Source: an uncultured Bacteroidales bacterium (GTDB lineage: Bacteria; Bacteroidota; Bacteroidia; Bacteroidales; F082). From it: 64,000 bases of DNA. Below, piece by piece: positions 25,661 to 33,119 of this stretch. The stretch's first letter is position 1; every line of letters starts with the position of its first letter. The stretch lies in assembly GCA_946407975.1 (NCBI GenBank), contig CAMJQC010000003.1, positions 1 to 64,000 on the forward strand, given 5' to 3'. The position numbers were made by a program, and so were the translations under genes. The notes beneath the pieces are model-generated. The model was not told the DNA's origin. It was given only the letters and a program-made list of their open reading frames with translations, and did not search any database.

Positions 25661-26515
25661 ATGGCGACATCACTGAACCCCTATATCAGCTGTTTCGACG
25701 AGGGCTTTGATGTCGGCAAAACGCCAGACTACAGAATGACCATCCAGTTTGCGCTGGGTGGTTTTTCTTATGTCATTGCGGAAGATGCCAGCCAAAGCAT
25801 CGTGGCCATGGAGGCTTATCTGTCGGACGCACTGGAAGACGAATCCATGACCTTCGAAGCGCTTCTCAGAGCGCTCGAAATGAGAAAACTGGCCAAAAAG
25901 GAATTCCGTTCCGTCACATTCCTTATCCAGAGCCGATGCAACACCCTGATTCCTGCCCCTGTGTTTGAGGAGAAAGAGTCTCAAACCCTTCTCGGCCTGG
26001 TGCATCCCCTGCCTCAAAACCCGGTTTTCCTTAACGATCCCATCTCCGCCTGCGATGGCGTCAACCTGTATGCTATCCCTGGTTCCCTAAGCGAGAGAGT
26101 CAAGGCCTACTGGAAGAACGCTGAGATAATGCACGAAAGCTCGGTATTCCTCATAAGCCTAATAAAAAACAAACGCCAGGAAGACGAGGCATACGTGTAT
26201 GTCAGAAACCGGAACTTCGACATGGCCGTGATAAAAGACGGCAGGCTGACCTTCTTTAACAACTTCAAATTCACCACCAAGGACGACTTCTTGTATTTCT
26301 TGCTGTTCGCCCTTGAACAGCAGGGGCTGCATGGCAACGAGACCACGGTGCGCTTTGCAGGAATGATACTGGGCAGTTCGGAGATCATGCAACTCTGCCA
26401 GCGATATGTGAAGCAGACCCTATTCCAGCCTTGTGAGGGCACACTGCAAGTCAGCAAAGCCTTGAAAGAGATACCGAGTCAATACTACTACATCCCCTAT
26501 CAGATCCTGAAATGA
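25661..26515 (+). CDS. DUF3822 family protein
   Basis: This 284-residue protein matches the Bacteroidota family DUF3822, thought to have an actin-like or sugar-kinase-like fold; its role is unknown. Typical features are the late FNNFKFTTKDDFLYFLLFALEQ and a C-terminus ending in YYYIPYQIL. There is no signal peptide or membrane segment. The stop codon overlaps the rsmD start by four bases (ATGA), the conserved arrangement for this family, which suggests a function linked to rRNA methylation or to coenzyme A genes that often follow. Confidence 0.85.
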   Translation: MATSLNPYISCFDEGFDVGKTPDYRMTIQFALGGFSYVIAEDASQSIVAMEAYLSDALEDESMTFEALLRALEMRKLAKKEFRSVTFLIQSRCNTLIPAPVFEEKESQTLLGLVHPLPQNPVFLNDPISACDGVNLYAIPGSLSERVKAYWKNAEIMHESSVFLISLIKNKRQEDEAYVYVRNRNFDMAVIKDGRLTFFNNFKFTTKDDFLYFLLFALEQQGLHGNETTVRFAGMILGSSEIMQLCQRYVKQTLFQPCEGTLQVSKALKEIPSQYYYIPYQILK

Positions 26516-27066
26516 GAATCATAAGAGGCAGGTACCAAAGAAGACAGATTGTCGCACCCAACAACCTTCCGGCGCGTCCAACTACCGACATGGCCAAGGA
26601 GAGCCTTTTCAATATCCTTGAAAACTACTTCGACTTTGAAGAGACAGAGGCGCTCGACCTCTTCGGCGGCATCGGAAGCATTTCGTACGAACTCGTTTCG
26701 AGAGGATGTCCCAAGGTGCTCACCGTCGACCAGGACCCGGGGTGCGTGAAATTCATCCGCGAAACGGCTAACAGACTGGAGATGAACGAGCTGATGGTAA
26801 TACGCTCCGAAGTATTCCGCTTCCTAGGCAACCACAAGACGCAGTACGACCTCATCTTTGCCGACCCGCCTTATGATTTCGAGCAATACGACCAGCTTGT
26901 AGAGCAAATATTTGAAAAACAGCTGCTGAAAGAAAACGGCATGTTTGTCTTAGAACACAGCAAACGCATCAAATTCGAAGAGCATCCGCATTTCATGGAC
27001 CAGCGGCACTACGGGAAAGTCAATTTCACCTTCTTCGCTCAGACCTTCGACACGGAAGAGGAATGA
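26512..27066 (+). CDS. rsmD: 16S rRNA (G966) N2-methyltransferase RsmD
   Basis: RsmD methylates G966 of 16S rRNA. The 184-residue protein begins MRIIRGRYQRRQI, has the conserved RPTTDMAKESLFNIL, the SAM-binding ALDLFGGIGSISYE and the catalytic DPPYDF. Its length and motifs are standard. It overlaps the DUF3822 gene by four bases and converges with the C69 dipeptidase gene, 10 bases away. Confidence 0.95.
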   Translation: MRIIRGRYQRRQIVAPNNLPARPTTDMAKESLFNILENYFDFEETEALDLFGGIGSISYELVSRGCPKVLTVDQDPGCVKFIRETANRLEMNELMVIRSEVFRFLGNHKTQYDLIFADPPYDFEQYDQLVEQIFEKQLLKENGMFVLEHSKRIKFEEHPHFMDQRHYGKVNFTFFAQTFDTEEE

Positions 27067-27076
27067 TAAAAACGGA

Positions 27077-28780
27077 TTACCTCTCTCTCCTTTCTATAAC
27101 TTCTCTCAACTTATATCTGTCGCCTGTCGTCTTGCCGATGGCATCGATGAACTGTTGATCGTAGCCGGGCGTGTCGTGACCCCAGCGGGCGAAGGTGCCG
27201 TCATCGTTGACGCGACGCACGATCTGGTCGTTGTAGCGTACAATGAGGAACTTGGCGAGTTGGTCCCAACGTTGCATCATACGGTCGGCATAGGCGATGC
27301 TCTTCTGGTTGAGATAACCCTGACGTTGGGCGGGCATCATGCCATCGATGGCGACGAGGACACTGTCTTGGTCGGCAAAATAATAGTCTTCCAATTCGTT
27401 TTGAGCCTTACGCAGGTCACCAATCATCATGGAATAACGCGGATAGACCATATTGGCCACCCAGTTGTTCATCCAGAAGGCGGACTTGTCGCTAAACTCA
27501 GTGCGTGGATTGTTCTCGGGACGGAACGGATCAGGTACCTGGGTGAGACAGCAGTAAAGCGGCACATAGGCCACCATATTGGCATCGTCGCAGTTGAACC
27601 AGGTCACGCCACCCACATCGTCGGGCAACCACGAACGCATCTGACAGGCCATAGTGAAACCTGACTGCTGCGTAGCAATGGGGCGTTCGCGGAAATAGTC
27701 GAGGCCGTCGCTGCTCTTGAAATGCATCGGAAGCGGACGGATAGGCATACCCCAAGGCCCGGCAGTCATGTCGACAGTCATGTCTAAAGCGGTACCTTCA
27801 AAGTGATCGCGCATATCATGCTGCAAGTCGCGCATCGAGAGAGGCGCGTCGGGTTTTATCCACAAAGGCAGATGGTCATATTCTGTGAAATCACCATTCA
27901 GATAGGGGAGGTACTTGTCCATCTCCTCTTGGCTGGTATGGTGGCGGAAGAAGCTCCACACACGGGCATCGGCATAGCGGACGTTTTCGAAGTCAATAGG
28001 ACAGTAGGCATCACGAAATGAGAAGTCGGCGTCCGTCCCACTGAAGAAGCCTTTCTCACGGGCGAAGCTGACAACATCAGAGGCGTAGATGCACTCCACC
28101 TCGGGACGGTTCAGATGCTTGAAGCTTTTGCTGCTGATGCTACGGTACGACCCACGTTTCTCCATGGGAAACTGCCTGATACGGCTTAGGTTGGCATGGG
28201 CGCAGATGCAATCGTCAGGAATGCGTAAGGCCACCCAAACAGCGCCATTACGTCCTTTGCCTTTGCCGACGATTTCCAAAATCCAGGCCTCGTTAGGATC
28301 GCATACGGTGATACTTTCGCCACTGCTGTTGTAGCCATATTCCTCCACTAATTCAGCCATACATTGAATGGCTTCACGAGCCGTCGATGAGCGTTGAAGA
28401 GCAAGACGCATCAGTGTGAAGTAGTCAAGCAAGCCTTCTCGGTTGACGAGTTCGAGCCTGCCATCGAAGGTAGTCTCCACAATGGTCACCTGCTTCTCAT
28501 TCATCAAACCAACTACATTATAGGTATAGTCCACTTGACGCACATAGCGTCCCTCTTGCACCGGCCCCCAACCGTTGACGGCAATCAGCTCGCCCTCATC
28601 ATGACGGCCAGAAGGACTGTAAAACAATGAACCTGAGAAGCCGAAACCGTCACAGTTGTAAGTACACATCACGCTACCATCGACTGATGCTTTTTTACCG
28701 ACAATAAGGTTGGTGCAGGCCCAAGCCGTGCTTACGGAAAACATCATTAAAATCACGGAGAAAAACACTTTCTTTTTCAT
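27077..28780 (-). CDS. Secreted C69-family dipeptidase
   Basis: This is an N-terminal nucleophile peptidase of family C69 (PepD-like) that cleaves dipeptides. The 567-residue protein has a signal peptide ending in STAWA, directly followed by Cys22 in CTNLIVGKKAS. Signal cleavage would expose this Cys as the catalytic N-terminal residue, so export doubles as activation. GESITVCDPNEAWILEIVG is also typical. It diverges from the C10 protease gene, and with the DUF4369 lipoprotein it suggests peptide use. It could instead act as a surface-layer amidase-like enzyme; the family level is secure. Confidence 0.88.
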   Translation of the reverse strand: MKKKVFFSVILMMFSVSTAWACTNLIVGKKASVDGSVMCTYNCDGFGFSGSLFYSPSGRHDEGELIAVNGWGPVQEGRYVRQVDYTYNVVGLMNEKQVTIVETTFDGRLELVNREGLLDYFTLMRLALQRSSTAREAIQCMAELVEEYGYNSSGESITVCDPNEAWILEIVGKGKGRNGAVWVALRIPDDCICAHANLSRIRQFPMEKRGSYRSISSKSFKHLNRPEVECIYASDVVSFAREKGFFSGTDADFSFRDAYCPIDFENVRYADARVWSFFRHHTSQEEMDKYLPYLNGDFTEYDHLPLWIKPDAPLSMRDLQHDMRDHFEGTALDMTVDMTAGPWGMPIRPLPMHFKSSDGLDYFRERPIATQQSGFTMACQMRSWLPDDVGGVTWFNCDDANMVAYVPLYCCLTQVPDPFRPENNPRTEFSDKSAFWMNNWVANMVYPRYSMMIGDLRKAQNELEDYYFADQDSVLVAIDGMMPAQRQGYLNQKSIAYADRMMQRWDQLAKFLIVRYNDQIVRRVNDDGTFARWGHDTPGYDQQFIDAIGKTTGDRYKLREVIERRER

Positions 28781-28814
28781 ATTTCGTCTGATTTATTTAC
28801 GTTGATATTGAGTA

Positions 28815-28822
28815 CAAAGATA
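28815..28822 (-). promoter_or_regulatory. -7 box of the C69 dipeptidase gene
   Basis: TATCTTTG on the minus strand, 34 bases before the start codon. Confidence 0.55.
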
Positions 28823-28954
28823 AGAAAAAGGCAATGAAAGACACGAATTTGACGTTTATTCTCCTCCTTACTTAAATAACATTGAAGCACCTGCTTTATC
28901 GCATATATCTTTTCCATGAAATAGATTCCCTATGGGCATAGCATCCGTGGTCGT

Positions 28955-28962
28955 TATCTTTG
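28955..28962 (+). promoter_or_regulatory. Possible -7 box of the C10 protease gene
   Basis: TATCTTTG lies 124 bases before the ATG, giving an unusually long leader for this genome. A closer TACTTTTA at about 29053 differs from the consensus at the last base. Confidence 0.4.
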
Positions 28963-29086
28963 AACGCGAAAAAGCCCTGTCAAACCATGCTACAACTCAA
29001 AACGTTAGCCCAATACGCAACCAAAATAAAAACCTTTCACAAATGAAAAAAATGTACTTTTACAGTCCAAAACATAGACGAAAAAC

Positions 29087-30166
29087 ATGTCAAGATTTAT
29101 TACTTTATTGCTCATGATTTGTGCCATGACTACCTGGGCGCAACAACCGTTACTTAAAACCGTGGAGATACCAGAAGTCGTCGCTACTCCGTCACTTCGT
29201 TCGGGTGGCATGCTCACCACGCATTGGACACAAGATTCCCCTTATAATTCGCTTTGTCCAAGAGATCCGCTGACCAACTATTCGTACAGTTATGCCGGGT
29301 GCCCTGCCGTTGCCATGGGTCAGATTATCAATTATTTGCGGACAACACAAAACACTCGTTTTTCCGACAACGACGACTATGTGCACAACTATGTCGGGCG
29401 CAAATATACCATCGATGACGATTGGGCCGACCTGAAGTTTCCATCGTTCCCTCGTCTCAATGTGATGTTGGATTCCGTTGACGCTTTTTTCCAGCGTGGC
29501 GAGGAGCTTACTGACTCGTTGGCCGCCGCTCTCGTCTTTGCTTGCGGCACAGCCTTGACGCAGGTTTACACTTCTCAAGGTTCCGGCACCTATTACGTGG
29601 ATCAGGCATACGAGGCCTATCAACGGTTCGGCTTTACCGACTGCCAGTTGTTTCGCGAGCCCGACTCCCTCATGTTTGCCACTTTGATTTCCAACTTGCA
29701 AGCCGGTTATCCCGCCCATTTAGCCGTAGAGAACCCCGAAGGCACGGTCGGACACAATGTCGTCGTCGATGGCTATCGCAAAAGTGACGGCAAGTTCCAT
29801 ATGAACTTCGGTTATGGCGGTTACCTGGATGACTGGTATGACATTCCTGACCCGAATTTCTATTACGGAATGACCAAATTAGAAGGCATCATCTTGGACA
29901 TCATCCCTAATGACGTCACAACCGTCGTGGAGGCATACGGCGAACAGTCGTTGGAAGTATATCCCAACCCCGTTTCTGATGTTCTCTATCTGAAGAACTT
30001 TACGGATGAGTTGGTGGAATATTCCATTTTCAATGTCTTGGGACAACAAGTGAATACGGGAACCTCCTGTGGAATCATTCCCGTTGCTGGATTGGAAAAA
30101 GGGATTTATGTCTTGCTGGTTAAGGGCGAAGGCGCTTGTAATACGGCAAGGTTTGTTGTGGATTAA
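29087..30166 (+). CDS. C10-family cysteine protease with T9SS sorting domain
   Basis: The 359-residue protein has a signal peptide (to about residue 18), a papain-like C10 (streptopain/interpain) catalytic domain and a C-terminal type A T9SS sorting domain (about 286-359). The nucleophile is Cys72 in YAGCPAVAMGQII and the base His223 in VGHNVVVDGY; FHMNFGYGG is the conserved Asn-Gly region. The sorting domain has VYPNPVSDVLY and ends in ARFVVD. The pro-domain that keeps SpeB-type enzymes inactive is nearly absent: only about 25 residues precede the catalytic domain. Likely exported across the outer membrane and possibly anchored at the surface. Confidence 0.88.
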   Translation: MSRFITLLLMICAMTTWAQQPLLKTVEIPEVVATPSLRSGGMLTTHWTQDSPYNSLCPRDPLTNYSYSYAGCPAVAMGQIINYLRTTQNTRFSDNDDYVHNYVGRKYTIDDDWADLKFPSFPRLNVMLDSVDAFFQRGEELTDSLAAALVFACGTALTQVYTSQGSGTYYVDQAYEAYQRFGFTDCQLFREPDSLMFATLISNLQAGYPAHLAVENPEGTVGHNVVVDGYRKSDGKFHMNFGYGGYLDDWYDIPDPNFYYGMTKLEGIILDIIPNDVTTVVEAYGEQSLEVYPNPVSDVLYLKNFTDELVEYSIFNVLGQQVNTGTSCGIIPVAGLEKGIYVLLVKGEGACNTARFVVD

Positions 30167-30865
30167 TCAATAAATCGAATCCCCTTCCGCTTTCTCACAC
30201 TCGGCGATGTATTCGTTGATCTGCTTGCTATAGAGTGACTCCGTGGTGAAATGGCTTGCCAATTCTTTCACGACTTCCAATCCCATTTCTTCTTTCGCTT
30301 GATTGACAAAGAAATGGGTGAGATAGCTGTCACCATGATTTCTGAAATAGTCAATGCGTTGGTTATTGTATTCTTCAATCATGGCATACACCTGTCCAAT
30401 AATTTCAGCTCCTTTTACAGTATCACCCGCCATAGCGACATCATTCGCCTCATTAAAGAGCACCATTAGCTCGTCTTCCATGGGCAAGAAAGAATCGCGA
30501 TAGCTGTTATACTCGTCCATAGTAGGGCATCCTTTGGCAACCCAGCGCTGCATTTCGTTACGGTCGCCAGTGATAACCGTGTTTTGGTTTTCCGTAAAGA
30601 ATGTGAAATTGCCACAATCGGATCCCTTGTCGAATTTGATGGAATAGGCGATCTGCGGGTCATCAAAATCTGCTTTTAGTTCTGCCGTTTTACCTGCGAA
30701 GACGGCAGAGTCGATACAAACAACCTTGTTTTCGACAGTCTTGAAAAGATAGACGGTTTGTTGGTCGGCATTATCCAGGTTAAGAGCCACATTGAATTGT
30801 TTGGTTTTATTGCAGCCGCTGAGGATAAAAGCAGCCACAAAGAGCGATAGGATTACTTTTTTCAT
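30167..30865 (-). CDS. Lipoprotein with DUF4369-like domain
   Basis: The 232-residue protein has a lipobox FILSGC with Cys18. The beta-rich segment that follows (to about residue 120) resembles DUF4369, the domain that precedes thioredoxin folds in Bacteroidota disulfide-reductase lipoproteins. Here no thioredoxin domain or CxxC follows; a helical C-terminal half of about 110 residues replaces it. The function is unknown. It converges with the C10 protease gene with no space between the stop codons, so the two mRNAs may overlap. Confidence 0.75.
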   Translation of the reverse strand: MKKVILSLFVAAFILSGCNKTKQFNVALNLDNADQQTVYLFKTVENKVVCIDSAVFAGKTAELKADFDDPQIAYSIKFDKGSDCGNFTFFTENQNTVITGDRNEMQRWVAKGCPTMDEYNSYRDSFLPMEDELMVLFNEANDVAMAGDTVKGAEIIGQVYAMIEEYNNQRIDYFRNHGDSYLTHFFVNQAKEEMGLEVVKELASHFTTESLYSKQINEYIAECEKAEGDSIY

Positions 30866-30898
30866 TATGATTCAATTTCATTGTTATTCTTGGACGGC

Positions 30899-30906
30899 AA
30901 AGATAT
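30899..30906 (-). promoter_or_regulatory. -7 box of the DUF4369 lipoprotein gene
   Basis: TATCTTTG on the minus strand, 33 bases before the start codon. Confidence 0.55.
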
Positions 30907-31000
30907 AACAATATCGCGATACAAAAAAAATATGATCAGGTTCGAGTCTTTCGTGTTATTGACCTTGGCCATAAAGAAAACATTGACTACAAAAGAGCAT

Positions 31001-31029
31001 AAAAAGAGGAGGTGAAAAATCACCTCCTC
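31001..31029 (-). terminator. Orphan terminator of the DUF2795 relic
   Basis: GAGGAGGTGA and TCACCTCCTC form a perfect 10-bp stem with an AAAA loop. On the minus strand a TTTTT run follows, so it faces the relic upstream of it, which is no longer a working gene. Confidence 0.75.
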
Positions 31030-31075
31030 AATTGATTTTCAATGTTTTAAGCGTTCAAAAAACCGCTAAAAACCA

Positions 31076-31111
31076 TCAATATTCGTCTTCGTGAAAGAAA
31101 AGGAAGAACAT
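31076..31111 (-). pseudogene. Relic: last residues of a DUF2795 gene copy
   Basis: On the minus strand the frame MFFLFFHEDEY-stop nearly repeats the C-terminus DFFFHEDEY-stop of the intact DUF2795 gene 2.1 kb away. The rest of the gene is missing, and sequence upstream in the relic's reading direction changes at once. A terminator follows 46 bases downstream. It looks like the 3' stump of a duplicated or interrupted copy. Confidence 0.6.
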
Positions 31112-31135
31112 TGAAAACCAATAAGTTACGTGCAC

Positions 31136-31154
31136 TATGTACAACTTTAGGTTA
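31136..31154 (+). repeat. 19-bp direct repeat, copy 1
   Basis: TATGTACAACTTTAGGTTA occurs here and again at 33095 in the same orientation, without a mismatch. An exact 19-base match 2 kb apart is unlikely by chance. The two copies bracket the AT-rich islet. Confidence 0.8.
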
Positions 31155-31351
31155 GCTTTTATTTACAATATTTTACAGTTTTTTACACATATCATCTGAT
31201 GTTGGTTCTATTTTGATATCGAGGTTGATTCAAATTTCACTTAATGTTCATCTTCCACTTTGCCAGTAAAAGGCTGAAATTTCCAGTATAGGCGAAGGGT
31301 CTGACAAAACTGTCTCATTGAATCATTTTGAATCTTTATATGAATAAAACA

Positions 31352-31359
31352 TATCTTTG
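31352..31359 (+). promoter_or_regulatory. -7 box of the islet ORFs
   Basis: TATCTTTG, 23 bases before the first islet ORF. The islet genes therefore carry a host-type promoter. Confidence 0.6.
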
Positions 31360-31382
31360 CATAATAATAAAACATAGAAACA

Positions 31383-31652
31383 ATGAAAAAAATCGAATTG
31401 ACCGAAATGGAGAAAAACCTCATAGAGAGGCATTTAAAGTATGAGATTGGTTACTATACGCCAAAGGGAGAACCTAGGGGTCTGTATAATCTCATTTACA
31501 CCGAGGACGAAATCAAGTGCATGAATGCTTTGATTTCAAAGGCAGAAGCACTTGAGGAAGAGTTGGATGCATTTGACGAGAGGATGGACGAGTTTGATTC
31601 CGACCTTTTGCTTTGGTATTGGAAAAAGTACCAGAAGCAGATGAAGGACTGA
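31383..31652 (+). CDS. Hypothetical islet protein 1
   Basis: No family was recognised. The 89-residue acidic protein is predicted to be almost all helix, with a charged central helix rich in Glu and Asp (KAEALEEELDAFDERMDEFD) and an aromatic C-terminal patch LLLWYWKKYQKQ. There is no signal peptide, membrane segment or DNA-binding motif. The next ORF starts 26 bases after its stop, so the two are probably co-transcribed. Size, acidity and setting would fit an immunity or antitoxin protein, but that is speculation. Confidence 0.6.
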   Translation: MKKIELTEMEKNLIERHLKYEIGYYTPKGEPRGLYNLIYTEDEIKCMNALISKAEALEEELDAFDERMDEFDSDLLLWYWKKYQKQMKD

Positions 31653-31678
31653 CAATAAATAATGGTGAATCTGGAGAA

Positions 31679-32020
31679 ATGATGTTCCGTGACGACAAAG
31701 ACGAAATCATCGAGCTATTCTTGACACATTTTAATGTAGATAGCATATATGAACTGCCCGACAAGGTTTTGGTTGAGCTATTTGATTTTATAACCAAAGA
31801 TTTTGTGCGTTGTTATGGTGGAGCATCGATGGTCTACAAGGAAAGCAACAAGAAAGAGCAAAAGCAACTCGTTGAGGATGTCAAGAAATGCTTTGAGGGC
31901 AATGCGGAGATATCGTATTTTATTATAAACCGAGAAGGTGTGAAAACGAAAGACAACGAAGAATACTTCAAAAGGATTTCACGACATAGTGTGGAGTATG
32001 AAATCAAGCCGATTCCCTAA
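31679..32020 (+). CDS. Hypothetical islet protein 2
   Basis: No family was recognised. The ATG at 31679, preceded by CTGGAGAA, gives 113 residues; an upstream GTG would overlap islet protein 1 by 40 bases and is less likely. The protein is cytoplasmic by appearance, with a helical acidic N-terminal half and a more strand-like C-terminal half (SYFIINREG, HSVEYEIKP). There are single Cys residues at two sites but no metal-binding pattern. Confidence 0.55.
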   Translation: MMFRDDKDEIIELFLTHFNVDSIYELPDKVLVELFDFITKDFVRCYGGASMVYKESNKKEQKQLVEDVKKCFEGNAEISYFIINREGVKTKDNEEYFKRISRHSVEYEIKPIP

Positions 32021-32108
32021 AGTGTTTGAGACAAGAAGGGCGAAGTGAAATATACAAGTCGATTATCAAAATTATTTTCATTCATAGCATAAATAAAAAC
32101 AGACGGAA

Positions 32109-32825
32109 ATGGGACTGCTCGATTGGCTTTATAGAAATAAAAAAGAATCCAAAACAGAATCAACAATCAAAGATCAAGATGACACAGATGCTACTTCAAA
32201 CGGAGTGAGAGTGGTGATGCAATCTGAAATACCAACTAGTTGCAACATGGGCAACTTGATATTTGAGAAAAAATACAAAGAAGCGGTAGAACTGGGGTTA
32301 AAACTCCTTGAAAGCACCCCTAATGACCCAGGAGTTCATATAAACCTAATGGATGCTTATTTTAAAGGGAAGCAAGAGGTTGCTTCAGATTATTTAGCCA
32401 AAACCAACTATTATGCAAAACAAGCCATTTTAAACGGTCATAATACAGGTTATGCAGAGCAAAGGCTGGCTATAAATTTAGATAAAGCAAAAATGTACCA
32501 TCAAAGCCTACAATTATACAATCTTATTCTTGAAACTAATGGTTTTCATTTTAGTAGCCATGGTTGTGGAAATAGTATTGATTGGAATCATAGAAAAGCT
32601 TCTGCACTCAAGAATTTGTCAAAGGCTGTAGACAATGAAAGTGACGTGCTGTTTACTACAGAAGAAATAGCACAAACAATACAAGCCATTAAGGTCAATG
32701 ACGACAAGGAAAGAAGAGAAAAGGAAAAGTACGATAGATTGATAGCTGAAATAGAAAAAGCCGAAAAGGCTGGTGATTATGAAAAGATAGGCAAACTAAT
32801 GTCTGAATTGCACAAGCCCACGTGA
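32109..32825 (+). CDS. Hypothetical islet protein 3, TPR-like
   Basis: The 238-residue protein has a low-complexity charged N-terminus (to about 40), then helix pairs resembling TPR units in YKEAVELGLKLLESTPND and YHQSLQLYNLILETNG, and a highly charged C-terminal coil (KERREKEKYDRLIAEIEKAEK). A His-Gly-Cys-Gly patch sits near residue 155. No catalytic family was recognised. It lies 88 bases after islet protein 2 on the same strand. TPR-like scaffolds often accompany effector or sensor modules; here no partner could be named. Confidence 0.6.
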   Translation: MGLLDWLYRNKKESKTESTIKDQDDTDATSNGVRVVMQSEIPTSCNMGNLIFEKKYKEAVELGLKLLESTPNDPGVHINLMDAYFKGKQEVASDYLAKTNYYAKQAILNGHNTGYAEQRLAINLDKAKMYHQSLQLYNLILETNGFHFSSHGCGNSIDWNHRKASALKNLSKAVDNESDVLFTTEEIAQTIQAIKVNDDKERREKEKYDRLIAEIEKAEKAGDYEKIGKLMSELHKPT

Positions 32826-32967
32826 GTGTGAGAACTTTGACCGTTTTTAGAAGTAACGCCGAACTGAAGTCACATCTTTCAATTCCGCCAAGACCTTTTC
32901 TGCCGCATCCACATCACCACATATTCCGAAAAACCGCTATCTTCGACGACATCAAACATCTCACCCC

Positions 32968-33042
32968 ATGTCCACCTACAACATCATCGGCGACATTCAC
33001 GGAAGGGGCACCCGGAAACGATTCGTTGAACTTTTTGCATGA
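32968..33042 (+). pseudogene. Relic: N-terminus of a metallophosphoesterase
   Basis: The frame starting MSTYNIIGDIHGRG carries the first metal-binding motif (GDIHGR) of calcineurin-like phosphoesterases and then stops after 24 codons. Functional members need more than 150 further residues with the GNHE and His motifs, none of which follow. TATCTTCG at about 32939-32946, one base off the -7 consensus, looks like its old promoter. Confidence 0.55.
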
Positions 33043-33094
33043 ATAATTGTTGAAAATTCGTGCAACTACTTCATCGTAGAAAAAAAAGAGTAAT

Positions 33095-33113
33095 TATGTA
33101 CAACTTTAGGTTA
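33095..33113 (+). repeat. 19-bp direct repeat, copy 2
   Basis: Identical to the copy at 31136 and in the same orientation. It is followed within ten bases by a run of phased A-tracts. Confidence 0.8.
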
Positions 33114-33119
33114 ACTATT

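Larger units (their letters stand above)
28781..29086. other. Divergent intergenic region between the two peptidase genes
   Basis: This 306-base gap holds one -7 box for each direction. Between 28830 and 28950 nothing was recognised. Downstream of the rightward box there are two short overlapping frames: 19 codons from 28987, then 24 codons from 29043 that overlap the protease start. They may be leader peptides or chance. Confidence 0.5.
30866..31382. other. Intergenic region with relic, terminator and repeat
   Basis: This 517-base stretch holds, from left to right, the -7 box of the DUF4369 gene, a strong hairpin terminator (31001-31029), a DUF2795 C-terminal relic (31076-31111), one copy of the 19-bp direct repeat (31136-31154), three TTTACA boxes ten bases apart (31162-31187), an AT-rich tract and the -7 box of the islet ORFs. 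Confidence 0.7.
31136..33113. other. Candidate acquired islet bracketed by 19-bp direct repeats
   Basis: Between the two repeat copies lie three same-strand ORFs of unknown function and a truncated metallophosphoesterase start. The ORFs are visibly richer in A/T and in AGA, ATA and AAA codons than the flanking genes, which prefer CGC, ATC and AAG. No transposase, integrase or tRNA end was found, so the mechanism is open. DUF2795-derived sequence lies just outside both ends. Confidence 0.4.

Noticed and set aside
32822..33046. GTG-started 74-codon frame after islet protein 3
   Set aside because: It has a Pro/His-rich unnatural composition and crosses two better-supported relic frames; not a convincing gene.
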